A stretch of 64,000 bases of DNA from JANWXD01 sp037446115 (GCA_037446115.1 JBBIJF010000009.1:1-64000); one strand, 5' to 3'. Positions 1 to 10,396 are shown, counted from the first letter of the stretch. A program made the numbers and translations. Notes: generated from the sequence alone by a model not told the origin.

Positions 1-1482
1 AGTCCAGGCTTAAGGTTTCCCCCAGCCCCAGGAAGTTGTTGGTCGAATAATTGAATCCGATGAAGCTGCCGGCGATGCCCGAAACGCCCCCTTGCAGCCC
101 CACCGAGTTCTTGCCCCGCTCCTTCACCTTCAGGGTGATGTCCACCGTGTTGGTGCGTGTGTCCCGCTTGATGTCGGCCGCCTCCTCCTGCTTGAGCATC
201 TCAAAGTAGCCCAGCTGGTTCAGCCGCAAAATGCTCAGCTCCCACAGCCGCGTGTTGAACATGTCCCCTTCATCCAGCAGCAGTTCCCGCCGGATCACCT
301 TGTCGCGCGTCGTCGTGTTGCCCTGAAAATCAATCCGCCGCACGATGAACTGCTTGCCTTCGTCAATGTTGAGCACCAGGTTGAGCCGGTCCGAGTTCGG
401 CAGCAGCTCAAAATCCGGCTCCGGCACCATGTCAATGTAGCCGAACTGCCCGTACAGCTTGCGGAGTTCCTCCAGACCCTTGCGCAGCTTGGCCGTGGAG
501 AAAATGTCGCCCGGCCGCATCTGAAACACGTCCTGCCCGATCAGCTCCGGCGTGCGGAACAGCTTCATGCCCACAAAGTTGATCCGGTTCAGACGGTAGC
601 GTCGCCCCTCCTCCAGCTGCACCCTCACATCCGCCCGCTTGCCCGGCCGGTTGGGATAAAACAGCGGCACGCGGAACCACCCTCCCCCCACGTCCCGCAC
701 CGTCACCTTGTGCTCCAGAGCCTTGGCCGTGAAATAGCCGCGCTCCTGATAGAAATTCCGCACCCGGTCCTTGTCCTCTTCCAGCTTGCTCAGATCGTAG
801 GCCTTCGCAAACAGACTCTCAAACAGGATCGAACGCGGAATCCCGATGGGCCGCAGGTTCTTCATGGCCCGGATCACCGCGCGATCCGAAAACGCCCGGT
901 TGCCTTCAATGTCAATCTTGCCCACCTTCACCTTGGGCCCTTCTTTGACCCGGAAGGTCACCTCCAAAGAGGCCGGCGGAATGCGCCGCAGCTCCGGCTC
1001 CACTTCCGCAAACTGGCGGCCGCGCTCCGCCAGAAACTCCTGCAGCACCACCTTGGCCCGCTGCACCTTGTTGGGCTCGTACATGGACTCCACCGTCAGG
1101 CCCACGCGCCGCTCCTTGAACCGGTCCAGAATCTCGGACACCGTCACGGACTTGATGCCCTCGTATTTGATGGAGCGCACCATCTGCCGCTCCTGCAGCA
1201 CGAACCGCACGATCTGCCCCGTCTTGCCCGGCTCCACTTCCAGGCGGATGTCATCGAACCGGCCCGTGTTCCACAGCGCCATGAAGTCCCGCCGGAGCAC
1301 GTCCTCATCCAGCTTGTCGCCCCGCCGGGAGAAGATCATGGCCCGCAGGGTGTCGGCCGGCACGCGCCGCGCCCCGCGAAACTCGATGGCTTCAATCACG
1401 TTCTCCACTTTGGCGGGCGGCGGGGCTTCTGCCGCCGGTTTGGGCGCCTCGAACGGTGAGGGCGGCTGCTGGCCGGGCTGGG
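1..1482. repeat. Long direct repeat, copy A (bamA internal segment)
   Basis: This block matches 28658-30139 at a constant offset of 28657, as far as compared: the starts and ends line up base for base, and translations in three different frames are identical. Identity stops at 1483 (c here, g at 30140). The left limit is the window edge, so the repeat may be longer. Confidence 0.93.
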
Positions 1483-1630
1483 CCTGTGGCGTTTTGGTCT
1501 GTGCCGGTTCGGGTGCCGACCGCACTGACTCAAAGGGAGTGTGCCGCTCGACCCCAGACGCTGGCGCCTGCTGAGCGGCGCCAAGGGCGGCATCCAACAA
1601 CAGGACACCCAGGAACACCGGCACACGCAC
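1..1630 (-). CDS. bamA: BamA outer membrane assembly factor, second copy (3' end off window)
   Basis: Outer membrane beta-barrel assembly protein; the visible part holds the signal peptide, a Pro/Gln-rich linker, the POTRA repeats and the first barrel strands. The gene runs off the left edge at about the residue matching 544 of the full copy at 27372-30290. I chose the GTG at 1630 because it gives a compact signal peptide (MRVPVFLGVLLLDAALGA) and a linker the same length as in the other copy; in-frame upstream starts are ATG 1675 and GTG 1669, the latter 6 nt after AGGTGG. From 1482 leftwards it matches the other copy without a difference that I found, while its first ~50 codons are clearly diverged (PFESVRSA here, PFEPVRPA there). 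It lies 45-90 nt after the small gene at 1721-2203, probably in one transcript. The family call is secure; whether the copy is real or an assembly product is open. Confidence 0.85.
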   Translation of the reverse strand, partial: MRVPVFLGVLLLDAALGAAQQAPASGVERHTPFESVRSAPEPAQTKTPQAQPGQQPPSPFEAPKPAAEAPPPAKVENVIEAIEFRGARRVPADTLRAMIFSRRGDKLDEDVLRRDFMALWNTGRFDDIRLEVEPGKTGQIVRFVLQERQMVRSIKYEGIKSVTVSEILDRFKERRVGLTVESMYEPNKVQRAKVVLQEFLAERGRQFAEVEPELRRIPPASLEVTFRVKEGPKVKVGKIDIEGNRAFSDRAVIRAMKNLRPIGIPRSILFESLFAKAYDLSKLEEDKDRVRNFYQERGYFTAKALEHKVTVRDVGGGWFRVPLFYPNRPGKRADVRVQLEEGRRYRLNRINFVGMKLFRTPELIGQDVFQMRPGDIFSTAKLRKGLEELRKLYGQFGYIDMVPEPDFELLPNSDRLNLVLNIDEGKQFIVRRIDFQGNTTTRDKVIRRELLLDEGDMFNTRLWELSILRLNQLGYFEMLKQEEAADIKRDTRTNTVDITLKVKERGKNSVGLQGGVSGIAGSFIGFNYSTNNFLGLGETLSLD

Positions 1631-1720
1631 CGAACCCAATCCGAAGCCCACAACGTGTTGGAAAGGCACGTTCATCCACCTGGGATGAGGTCTCGCAGCC
1701 GGGTGGCCCTGGCCCCGATT

Positions 1721-2203
1721 TCACGCAGCGTTCCTGGCCGGATAGCCGATAGCCGCAGGCAGGAGTACACGACAGACCATCGGCATCCTTTCCGCGGCTT
1801 CCGTGAGTGCTTCCTCATACCCTCCGACCACGTCACAGACGAGTTCGTCGATCAGGGAGCCGAGGCGCTCCGTCGCGGCGGGGGGCCAGCCTCGATCCTC
1901 AATGGAAGCGGACAGCATTCTTTTCACCACGTGGAAGGTACGGACAGCCTGGTGTAAGGGTATAGAGCTCAAGAAGCAGGATCGCCCAAAGCGGCGGCAC
2001 TGGACACGCAAGCGTTCAACGTCGCCTAGGGCAAACCAGCGTCTCAGGCGCGCTACGATTTCGTCCAGCAACTCACGCGACTCAGGCCGGAGTGAGTCGT
2101 ACACATGCTTCAGACGGGCCACCGCTTGAGCCATCCGTTGGTTGCGCCTCTGTTTGCTATACTCTTCAGTCAGCTGAGTCAGTTTGAAACTCATTCTCGA
2201 CAT
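1721..2203 (-). CDS. Small helical protein, RsbRD-N-like (tentative)
   Basis: A 160-residue, all-helical, cytosolic-looking protein with no signal peptide or membrane segment. The pattern of a hydrophobic helix around FLSSIPLHQAVRTFHVVKRM (about residues 77-96), then LIDELV and VVGGYEEALTEAAER, recalls the globin-like N-terminal domain of RsbRD/PucR-type sensory proteins. That is from memory of the family pattern only; no catalytic motif is visible. If right, it is a stand-alone sensor domain without the usual STAS or HTH output domain. It sits directly upstream of the second bamA copy on the same strand with a short gap. ATG 2203 is used; ATG 2194 is an alternative. Confidence 0.6.
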   Translation of the reverse strand: MSRMSFKLTQLTEEYSKQRRNQRMAQAVARLKHVYDSLRPESRELLDEIVARLRRWFALGDVERLRVQCRRFGRSCFLSSIPLHQAVRTFHVVKRMLSASIEDRGWPPAATERLGSLIDELVCDVVGGYEEALTEAAERMPMVCRVLLPAAIGYPARNAA

Positions 2204-2541
2204 TTCTCGCCATCCGGGCTCGAGAATCCTCCTCCACTAAAGTTCGCCTTTTACTCCGAAGAGGTGACGTATGAATAGCCGCCATAGGCATTCCGCGAAG
2301 CTGTTTACGTCACATTTTTAGGTTTCACCCCGGAGCACGGTCACGAGTCAAGTGGTTTTTCAGCATTTTCGAGCTCCGCATAGTGCCACGAAAGCACCTT
2401 GCCAGGACTCGGGAGCCAGAGTCCGACGGCACAAAGCGCGACTGAGCCGTACTCACCGCGGGGAGCCTGACAGACGACGACCACTGTCGTCGTTTCCAGT
2501 CGTAAAATCGTGCTAAACTGTCGGCGAGTCGAATTTCGCCG
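2204..2541. other. Non-coding stretch with no recognised gene
   Basis: I see no credible coding frame here; the long minus-strand frame crossing it has no recognisable protein pattern. It holds the left arm of an inverted repeat (2341-2357) and lies downstream, on the minus strand, of the Oar remnant. Confidence 0.5.
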
Positions 2542-3215
2542 CTAGAAATCGTATCGCAACGTCGGCTGGACATTGCGCTCGCTGATTTTGCTGGTTGGCT
2601 TTCAGAACGTGGCCCTCCGAGGATTGGTCGTAACGCCTCCGAGGTTGGGGTGGTTGGGGAAATTGAAGTACTCGGCGCAGAACCGTAGCGTGTACCCTTC
2701 GCGGACGGCGAAGTTCTTGAACACGGCGGCATTCCAGTTTTGAAAACCGGGGTGGTTGAGAGTGTTGCGGGTCTGAGACGGACTAAAGGTGCCCGGCGCC
2801 GGCGGAGTGAACAGAGGAGAGCCGTCCGGCGCAACCGTGCGTAGCCAGAAATTTCGGTCTCCCGCTCCCTCCGAAAACCTCCGCTCTCCACGGGGGAGTG
2901 TGGCGTCGCCGAGCTTGCTCCATGGTTGAAATTCGCCGACCGCGCCGATGCCGGCAAAATCGTGACCAGTGCCCACAGTGAACGGGCTGCGGCACGACCA
3001 CGGCTCCCCGATCGACACGATGTCTTCCGGCCATTGCAGCCCTCCTTGCCGGGCGCATTCGAGTTCTTGGGCGTGCGGGTTATGGAATCAGGGAAAGAGT
3101 GACCTCTGTCAAGCGGAATGTTCCTTTTCACTTGTATCATTAATGCCTTGCCATGAGTGCTCTGGGTTCGCTTGAGTTACGACCGTAAAATCTAAGACAA
3201 CCACTTGACTCGTGA
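2341..3215. repeat. 875-bp segment bounded by a 17-bp perfect inverted repeat
   Basis: TCACGAGTCAAGTGGTT at 2341-2357 is the exact reverse complement of 3199-3215. Similarity continues imperfectly outward (GGAGCACGG against GGAGGGAGG) and inward. Between the arms is only the broken 3' end of an Oar-like gene. No transposase frame is visible, so this may be a non-autonomous or decayed mobile element, or an inverted duplication left by rearrangement. Confidence 0.55.
2542..3018 (-). pseudogene. C-terminal remnant of an Oar-like TonB-type outer membrane protein
   Basis: The minus-strand frame translates to SPFTVGTGHDFAGIGAVG and later FQNWNAAVFKNFAVREGYTL, matching the last ~150 residues of the intact Oar-like protein at 55980-59405 (APFTVGTTDDFAGIGAVG, FQNWNAAIFKDFAVREGHTL). 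An in-frame TGA (2602-2604) replaces a Gly codon, after which the match resumes in the same frame (ERNVQPTLRYDF) to a TAG at 2542. Nothing upstream encodes the first ~950 residues of such a protein. This is therefore a 5'-truncated fragment with one nonsense mutation, and it lies inside the inverted repeat 2341-3215. Confidence 0.82.
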
Positions 3216-3345
3216 CCTCCCTCCATGCTGCACGCTAGAACGTGGGTTTAGAACTAACACGTTGTCGCCTGTAATATTTCGGTCCTTCAGCGTTACCGCC
3301 AGGATTCTACGTCCGTATGCGTATACGGGAAAGAGGAGGTAGACC

Positions 3346-6300
3346 GTGGGGAGACAGACGCGCTACGTGGCACCTTTGGCTGCTGTGGTTTCGATGACCA
3401 CGATCTTGGTGCTCGGGATGCCCCGGCAAGCCAGTGGCCAGGTCCTTTACGGGTCGCTCGTTGGCACGGTGGAAGATCAGACAGGAGCGGTCGTCCCCGA
3501 CGCAGCCGTGAGCATCACCAGCTCGGAGACCGGCTTGAGCCGGGAAACAGCGACAGACAGCAGCGGGCGGTATGTGTTCGCCAACGTGGTGCCCGGGACG
3601 TACGATCTGAAGGTGACCGCCAAGGGGTTCCGGCCCATGACCCGAAGCGGCGTCCGCGTTTCGATCAATGTAGTCACGCGGGAGGATGTCAAGCTGGAGG
3701 TGGGCCCGGTCACGGAACAGGTGACGGTGGAAGCCGCGGCTCTTTCGCTGCAGACCGACAAATCCGACGTGCGCGCGGAACTGGTCGCCCCGGAGGTGGT
3801 AAACCTGCCTCTTTCCAACTACCGCAACTATCAAACCCTGATCAACCTTGTGCCCGGTGCGACGCCGGCGCGCTTCCAGAACGCCATCACCGACACGCCG
3901 GCCCGGGCGCTGACGACAAACATCAACGGCGTCAACCGAAACAACAACAACACCCGGCTGGATGGCGCGACGAATGTCTTCATCTGGCTGCCGCACCACA
4001 CGGTGTACGTACCGCCCGCGGAAACGATCGAAACCGTCAATATCTCCACCGCCAGCTTCGATGCGGAGCAGGGAATGGCCGGAGGAGCGGCCATCACCGT
4101 CACGACCAAGTCTGGGACGAACGAGTTCCACGGCTCCGCCTTCGCGTTCCACGAAAACAGCAAATGGGGGGCGAAGAACTTTTTCTTCCGCGACCCGAAG
4201 ACGCCCAAGAGCATCCGCAATATCGACGGATTCACCTTCGGTGGTCCGATCCGGAAGAACAAGCTTTTCTTCTTCGGCGGTTGGGAGGGTACCCGGGAGC
4301 GCGTGAACCGTAACGCCTTATTCACCGTGCCTACCGAAGACCAGCGACGCGGCGATTTCAGTCGCTTTAACACGACCATCTACGACCCGGCGACCGGCAA
4401 TCCCGATGGCTCGGGACGGACCCCGTTCCCAAACAACGTCATCCCGTTGAGCCGCCAGAGCTCCATCACCCGGAAGATTCAGGATCTGGTTCCGCTTCCC
4501 AATATTTCCGGCGAAGTGGCCTCGAATTTCTTCAACTCGGCCACCCAGGCGATGAACCGGGACAACTACGACGTGAAGATCAATTGGAATCGGACACCGA
4601 CCCACCAGATCTGGGGTAAGTACAGCGCTATGGACGCTCAAGTCACCGGCCAGTTCGGCCTCGGCCAGGCCGGAGGTCCCTGTCTGTGCGACGGCGGTAG
4701 CGGCACGGGTGACACCCTGGTGCAGGTGGCCACCATCGGTCATACCTGGACCTTATCACCCACTTTCCTCTGGGACGCTACAATCGGCTGGACGCGAATG
4801 GGGCAGGTTGTGACGGGGCCGGATTTCGGCACCAATTTCGGTTCCGAAGTGTTCGGCATCCCCGGAACCAACGGACCGGATATCCGGCAGAGCGGTCTGC
4901 CGATCTTCACCATTAGCGGCTACACCAGCCTCGGCAACGTCGAAGGGTGGAGTCCGATCTTCCGCAACGACCAGAGCTATACCCTCACTACTAACTTCAG
5001 TAAGATCCAGGGCTCTCACGAACTGCGCTGGGGTTTTGACGGCGTCCGGCATTGGTTGAACCACTGGCAGCCGGAACTGGGCGCCGGACCGCGAGGCACG
5101 ATCCGCTTCAATCAGGCGGTCACGGGCCAACGGGGAGTACCCACGAACCAGTTCAATGGCTATGCCGCGTTCCTGCTGGGGCTGCCGAACTCCCTGGGAA
5201 AGAGCATCCAGTTCGAGAAGATGACCGGGTTTGATTTGCAGCTCGGGTGGTACTTCCGCGACCGCTGGCAGGTGACCCGAAAACTGACCGTAAACCTCGG
5301 GGTGCGCTACGAGTTGTACCCGATGTTGACCCGCGCCGGCCGGGGTGGCATCGAGCAGTGGCTCCAGGACACCAACCAGGTGCTGCTAGGCGGCCTGGGC
5401 GGGCTTCCGCGCGATCTCGGCATTGATACGAACAAGAAACTCTTCGCCCCGCGCGTCGGCATCGCCTATCGGCTCACCGAGAGTACCGTCCTTCGCACCG
5501 GCTACGGCATCACCTACAACCCGATGCCGCTGGCGCGGCCGCTCCGGGATCCCTTTCCGCTGGTTATCGCCCGGGACTTCGAGGCGCCGAACGCCTTCAC
5601 GCCGTTCAATAGCATTGAGCAAGGCATTCCCGAGATCCCTCTGCCGGATGTTAGTTCAGGCCGCGTCCCTCTCCCGCCCACGGCGCTCATGCGAACGATC
5701 GCCGGTAAGGAGCTCAAGCGCGGCTATGTACAGTCCTGGAACTTCTTCCTCCAGCAAAAAGTGCCGGCCGGCTTCATCGTGGACGTGGGATATGTGGGCA
5801 CGCAGACGGTCAAGAGCTTCGGGGACTGGAACGCGAATGCCGCCGCACCGGGAACCGGAAGCCGCGGCAGGCCATTCTTCTCCCGGTTCGGCCGCACCGC
5901 CGATACGCTCTTCTGGAACGGCCAGTTCAGCGCCAACTATCATGCGCTCCAGGTGGCGATCAACCGGCGGGCCGCGGACGGACTGACCATCAAAGGCGCT
6001 TACACCTACTCCAAAGCAATCAATATGACGGACGATGACGGCCGCTCGGGCCTTGCGTTCAACTATCTGCCGCATCTCAGGCGCAACCGCGCCCAGGCGG
6101 GCTTCAACATCCCTCACATTTTCCAGATCGGCTACGTCTACGAGTTGCCGTTCGGAAAGGGCAAACGCTGGGCCAACACCGGGGCCGCCCGCTGGATCTT
6201 GGGCGACTGGCAGGTGAATGGAATCTTCTCCTCATTCCAGGGAAGGCCGTTCACAGTGACTGCCTCGGGAGCAGACCTCAACGCTCCGGGTAACACGCAG

Positions 6301-6639
6301 ACCGCTGACCAAGTCGTACCGAAGGTCAAGAAAATCGGTAGCCTGGACGAATTTTTCCCGAGGTCGGCTTTTGCTCCCGTCACTGAGGCGCGCTTCGGGA
6401 ATACGGGTCGGAATATCCTACGCGGGCCCGGCGTCGTCAATCTCGACCTCAGCGTCTTTCGTGACGTTCCCATTACCGAACGCTATAACCTTCAGTTCCG
6501 AGCGGAGGCCTTTAACCTGAGTAACACGCCGCACTTCAACAACCCAGATTCCAATGTAAATAGTGGCAACTTCATGCGCATCCGCAGCGCCGTCCAGGAT
6601 CAGCGGACGATCCGCTTCGGCTTGCGCCTGAGTTTCTAA
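3346..6639 (+). CDS. Oar-like TonB-type outer membrane protein with carboxypeptidase-regulatory-like domain
   Basis: Predicted 1097-residue outer membrane beta-barrel. It has an N-terminal signal peptide (about residues 1-32, ending near QASGQ), a carboxypeptidase-regulatory-like/CNA-B-type beta-sandwich (GTVEDQTGAVVPDAAVSIT, about 40-125), a plug-like region and a long barrel ending in Phe (LRLSF), the usual signal for BAM-dependent insertion. Such proteins are greatly expanded in Acidobacteriota and are thought to import large ligands or act in adhesion; the ligand here is unknown. GTG 3346 follows AGGAGG at 3334-3339 with a 6-nt gap. It is a single gene with a hairpin terminator right after it. 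Two more intact relatives lie at 39779-43033 and 55980-59405. Confidence 0.9.
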   Translation: MGRQTRYVAPLAAVVSMTTILVLGMPRQASGQVLYGSLVGTVEDQTGAVVPDAAVSITSSETGLSRETATDSSGRYVFANVVPGTYDLKVTAKGFRPMTRSGVRVSINVVTREDVKLEVGPVTEQVTVEAAALSLQTDKSDVRAELVAPEVVNLPLSNYRNYQTLINLVPGATPARFQNAITDTPARALTTNINGVNRNNNNTRLDGATNVFIWLPHHTVYVPPAETIETVNISTASFDAEQGMAGGAAITVTTKSGTNEFHGSAFAFHENSKWGAKNFFFRDPKTPKSIRNIDGFTFGGPIRKNKLFFFGGWEGTRERVNRNALFTVPTEDQRRGDFSRFNTTIYDPATGNPDGSGRTPFPNNVIPLSRQSSITRKIQDLVPLPNISGEVASNFFNSATQAMNRDNYDVKINWNRTPTHQIWGKYSAMDAQVTGQFGLGQAGGPCLCDGGSGTGDTLVQVATIGHTWTLSPTFLWDATIGWTRMGQVVTGPDFGTNFGSEVFGIPGTNGPDIRQSGLPIFTISGYTSLGNVEGWSPIFRNDQSYTLTTNFSKIQGSHELRWGFDGVRHWLNHWQPELGAGPRGTIRFNQAVTGQRGVPTNQFNGYAAFLLGLPNSLGKSIQFEKMTGFDLQLGWYFRDRWQVTRKLTVNLGVRYELYPMLTRAGRGGIEQWLQDTNQVLLGGLGGLPRDLGIDTNKKLFAPRVGIAYRLTESTVLRTGYGITYNPMPLARPLRDPFPLVIARDFEAPNAFTPFNSIEQGIPEIPLPDVSSGRVPLPPTALMRTIAGKELKRGYVQSWNFFLQQKVPAGFIVDVGYVGTQTVKSFGDWNANAAAPGTGSRGRPFFSRFGRTADTLFWNGQFSANYHALQVAINRRAADGLTIKGAYTYSKAINMTDDDGRSGLAFNYLPHLRRNRAQAGFNIPHIFQIGYVYELPFGKGKRWANTGAARWILGDWQVNGIFSSFQGRPFTVTASGADLNAPGNTQTADQVVPKVKKIGSLDEFFPRSAFAPVTEARFGNTGRNILRGPGVVNLDLSVFRDVPITERYNLQFRAEAFNLSNTPHFNNPDSNVNSGNFMRIRSAVQDQRTIRFGLRLSF

Positions 6640-6663
6640 AGAGCAACGCACACTCCTCCCCTG

Positions 6664-6698
6664 GGGCGTGAAGCGCAGCGCTTCACGCCCATTTCTTT
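6664..6698 (+). terminator. Rho-independent terminator
   Basis: A 10-bp perfect stem, GGGCGTGAAG (6664-6673) with CTTCACGCCC (6681-6690), extendable by inner CGC/GCG pairs, is followed by the T-rich ATTTCTTTT. It lies 25 bp after the stop of the Oar-like gene. Confidence 0.8.
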
Positions 6699-6790
6699 TA
6701 ATCGGCCCGCAGGGTATCCTCAGCTGGCGGCAACTTACCGGGGCAGCCGCGCAGGGAAGCCGGCACGGCAATCAGGCGGGCGGAAGGGAG

Positions 6791-6812
6791 TCGCCCGGGT
6801 GCACCCGGGCGA
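6791..6812. repeat. 22-bp perfect palindrome
   Basis: CGCCCGGGTGCACCCGGGCG (6792-6811) is self-complementary, and the flanking T and A also pair. It lies 26 bp past the ndk stop, in the convergent gap between ndk and the Oar-like gene. With no T-tract it is a poor intrinsic terminator; it could form a cruciform, stabilise the mRNA 3' end or bind a dimeric protein. Confidence 0.6.
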
Positions 6813-6837
6813 GCCTGTTCCGCCGCACGGGCGACTT

Positions 6838-7254
6838 TCAAACCAACTCGGAGGTGCTGAAGAAGAAGCGGAGTTCGCGTTCGGCGGTGTCGGGGGCGTC
6901 GGAGCCGTGGATGGCGTTGCGTTCGATGTTGGAGCCGTAGAGCTTGCGGATCGTTCCTTCGCCGGCCTTGGCCGGATCCGTAGGGCCCATGAGGTCCCGC
7001 AGGCGTGCGACGGCGTCCGCCCGCTCGAGCGCGATCACGACCACCGGACCCTCCGTCATGAACCGAACGAGGCTTTCGTAGAAGTGCTTGCCGCGGTGTA
7101 CATCATAGAACGCCTCGGCTTGCTCGCGGCGCAGCCGTAGCATGCGCAGGGCCAGAATGCGGAAACCCGCCTCCTCGATCATGGCCAGGATCTTGCCGGT
7201 GCGGCCCGCGGCCACGGCATCCGGCTTGATGATGGAAAGGGTTCGTTCGAGCAT
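6838..7254 (-). CDS. ndk: Nucleoside diphosphate kinase
   Basis: Transfers the gamma phosphate from ATP to NDPs through a phosphohistidine, balancing (d)NTP pools in the cytosol. At 138 residues it has the usual family length. It starts MLERTLSIIKPDAV with the conserved KPDAV, and has the active-site segment NAIHGSDAPDTAERE with the catalytic His (about residue 115). The gene begins 7 nt after the sucD stop, so sucC-sucD-ndk is probably one operon that joins substrate-level phosphorylation to NTP interconversion. Confidence 0.98.
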   Translation of the reverse strand: MLERTLSIIKPDAVAAGRTGKILAMIEEAGFRILALRMLRLRREQAEAFYDVHRGKHFYESLVRFMTEGPVVVIALERADAVARLRDLMGPTDPAKAGEGTIRKLYGSNIERNAIHGSDAPDTAERELRFFFSTSELV

Positions 7255-7261
7255 GAAGTCC

Positions 7262-8127
7262 TCAATGGAGCAGGTTGCGCACGGTCTCCCCGATTACGGC
7301 CGGCGTCTCGCAGACATGGATGCCGGCTTCGCGCATGGCTCGGATCTTGTCCTCGGCGCGTCCCGTGCCCCCGGAAATGATCGCTCCGGCATGGCCCATG
7401 CGGCGCCCCGGGGGGGCGGTGCGACCGGCCACGAAACCCACCACCGGCTTGCGCACGCGCTCCCTGACAAATGCGGCCGCCATTTCCTCGGCGTTGCCGC
7501 CGATTTCGCCGATCAACACGATCGCGTCGGTTTCCGGGTCCTCGTTGAACAGGGCCAGCGCATCTACGAAACTGGTGCCGATGATCGGGTCGCCGCCGAT
7601 GCCGATGCAGGTTGACTGCCCGATGCCGAGCCGCGTTAACTGGTCCACCGCTTCATACGTGAGGGTGCCGGAGCGCGAGACGACCCCCACACGTCCGGGC
7701 TTGTGGATGTGGCCGGGCATGATGCCGATCTTGCACTTGCCGGGCGAGATAATGCCCGGACAGTTGGGGCCGATCAGGCGCGTCTTGCGGCCCTCGAGAA
7801 AGCGCCAGACTTTCACCATATCCAGGGCCGGAATGCCTTCGGTGATGCAGACGACGAGCTCGAGTCCCGCATCGGCAGCTTCCATGATGGCGTCGGCCGC
7901 GAAGGCGGGTGGCACAAAGATGGCCGAAGCGTTGGCGCCCGTGGCCTGCACGGCTTCGTGAACGGTGTGAAAGACGGGCAGGTCCAAGTGGCGCGTGCCG
8001 CCTTTGCCCGGGACCACCCCGCCGACCACCCGGGTTCCGTACTCGATGCACTGCTGTGCGTGGAACGTGGCCTCGCGGCCGGTGAAGCCCTGAAACAGCA
8101 CGCGCGTATTCTGATCCACGAGGATGC

Positions 8128-8131
<4 letters not shown>
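7262..8131 (-). CDS. sucD: Succinyl-CoA synthetase, alpha subunit
   Basis: ADP/GDP-forming succinate-CoA ligase alpha chain, 289 residues, partner of SucC in the TCA cycle. It begins MSILVDQNTRVLFQGFTG, has a Rossmann CoA-binding domain (GGVVPGKGG) and carries the phosphorylated His in MGHAGAIISGG near the C-terminus. A longer in-frame reading to 8317 only extends into sucC and has no family similarity. ATG 8131 overlaps the sucC stop as ATGA, so the two are translationally coupled. Confidence 0.97.
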
Positions 8132-9285
<1,154 letters not shown>

Positions 9286-9370
9286 CGGGATGCTGCTTCA
9301 GCCGAGCCTGCGGGCGCAGGGCCTGCAAGCCGTGCTAGGATTCGAGAAAAGCCAAAGATTTCACTATAGC

Positions 9371-10396
9371 ATGTCGCTTCTTCCCTTCCTCCACCGCGTG
9401 CTCGACGGGCAGGATCTGGACGCCGGGGAGGCCGCTGCGGCAATGTCGGCCATCCTGCATGGAGAGGCGACCACGGCGCAGATTGCGGCCTTCCTGGCGG
9501 CCCTGCGGCTCAAGGGGGAAACTGCCGAGGAACTGGTCGGCTTCGCGCGCGCCATGCGCGCACACGCGGTTGTGGTGGAGGCGGGGCTCGAAGACGGTGC
9601 CGAGCTGCTCGACACCTGCGGCACGGGCGGCGACGGGGCGGGTACCTTCAACATCTCCACTATCGCGGCGTTCGTTGCGGCCGGTGCAGGAGCGCGGGTC
9701 GCCAAGCACGGCAACCGCTCTATCTCCGGCCGGTGCGGCAGCGCGGATGTTCTGGAAGGCCTGGGAGTGCCGCTCGCCACCGCACCGGAGCAGATGGGCC
9801 GGGCCATCCGTGAGGCGGGCATCGGGTTCCTCTTTGCGCCCGTACTACATCCGGCCATGAAGCACGCACAGCCGGCGCGACTGGAGCTGAAGACGCGAAC
9901 CGTGTTCAACCTGCTCGGGCCTCTCGCCAATCCCGCGCGGGCCACGGCGCAGCTGGTGGGCGCCCCGAACGAGAAAGCGGCGCGCCTGATGGCGGAGGCG
10001 CTGGCGGCTCTGGGCTTGCGGCGGGGCTTCGTCGTACACGGCTCTGACGGGCTCGATGAAATCACCACGACCGGACCGACGCTACTGCTCGAGATCGCCA
10101 GCGGCCAGGTGCGTGAGAGCCTTGTGACGCCGGAAGATTTCGGCGTACCTCGGGCACGGCCGGAGGAGCTGCGGGGCGGCGACCGCGAGGTGAACTGCGA
10201 AATCGCCCGGAGGGTGCTTTGCGGGATGCGGGGGCCGCAGCGCGACATCGTGCTGGTGAACGCCTCTGCGGCGCTGGTGGCGGCGGGCGTCGCGCAGGAC
10301 TTCGGCCAGGGAATGCAGCTTGCGGCCGAGTCTGTGGACTCCGGAGCGGCGTGGCGGAAACTCGAGCACCTCCGGTCGCTGATGCAGGGCCGCTAG
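9371..10396 (+). CDS. trpD: Anthranilate phosphoribosyltransferase
   Basis: Joins PRPP and anthranilate to phosphoribosylanthranilate, the second step of tryptophan synthesis. It shows the PRPP loop CGTGGDGAGTFNISTIAA, the KHGNRSIS segment and GPLANPA, and is 341 residues long from ATG 9371 (MSLLPFLHRVLDGQ). The in-frame extension to 9260 has no family similarity and overlaps sucC. No other trp gene is near, so the pathway is dispersed. Its stop overlaps that of the convergent methyltransferase gene (CTAG), so no intergenic terminator is possible. Confidence 0.97.
   Translation: MSLLPFLHRVLDGQDLDAGEAAAAMSAILHGEATTAQIAAFLAALRLKGETAEELVGFARAMRAHAVVVEAGLEDGAELLDTCGTGGDGAGTFNISTIAAFVAAGAGARVAKHGNRSISGRCGSADVLEGLGVPLATAPEQMGRAIREAGIGFLFAPVLHPAMKHAQPARLELKTRTVFNLLGPLANPARATAQLVGAPNEKAARLMAEALAALGLRRGFVVHGSDGLDEITTTGPTLLLEIASGQVRESLVTPEDFGVPRARPEELRGGDREVNCEIARRVLCGMRGPQRDIVLVNASAALVAAGVAQDFGQGMQLAAESVDSGAAWRKLEHLRSLMQGR

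Noticed and set aside
92..1459. 455-residue open frame on the plus strand (also at 28749-30116)
   Set aside because: Antisense shadow of bamA in GC-rich DNA; His/Pro/Leu-rich composition with no protein-like pattern.
2325..3140. 271-residue minus-strand frame
   Set aside because: Overlaps the Oar-like remnant in a different frame; Ser/Arg-rich with no family pattern.
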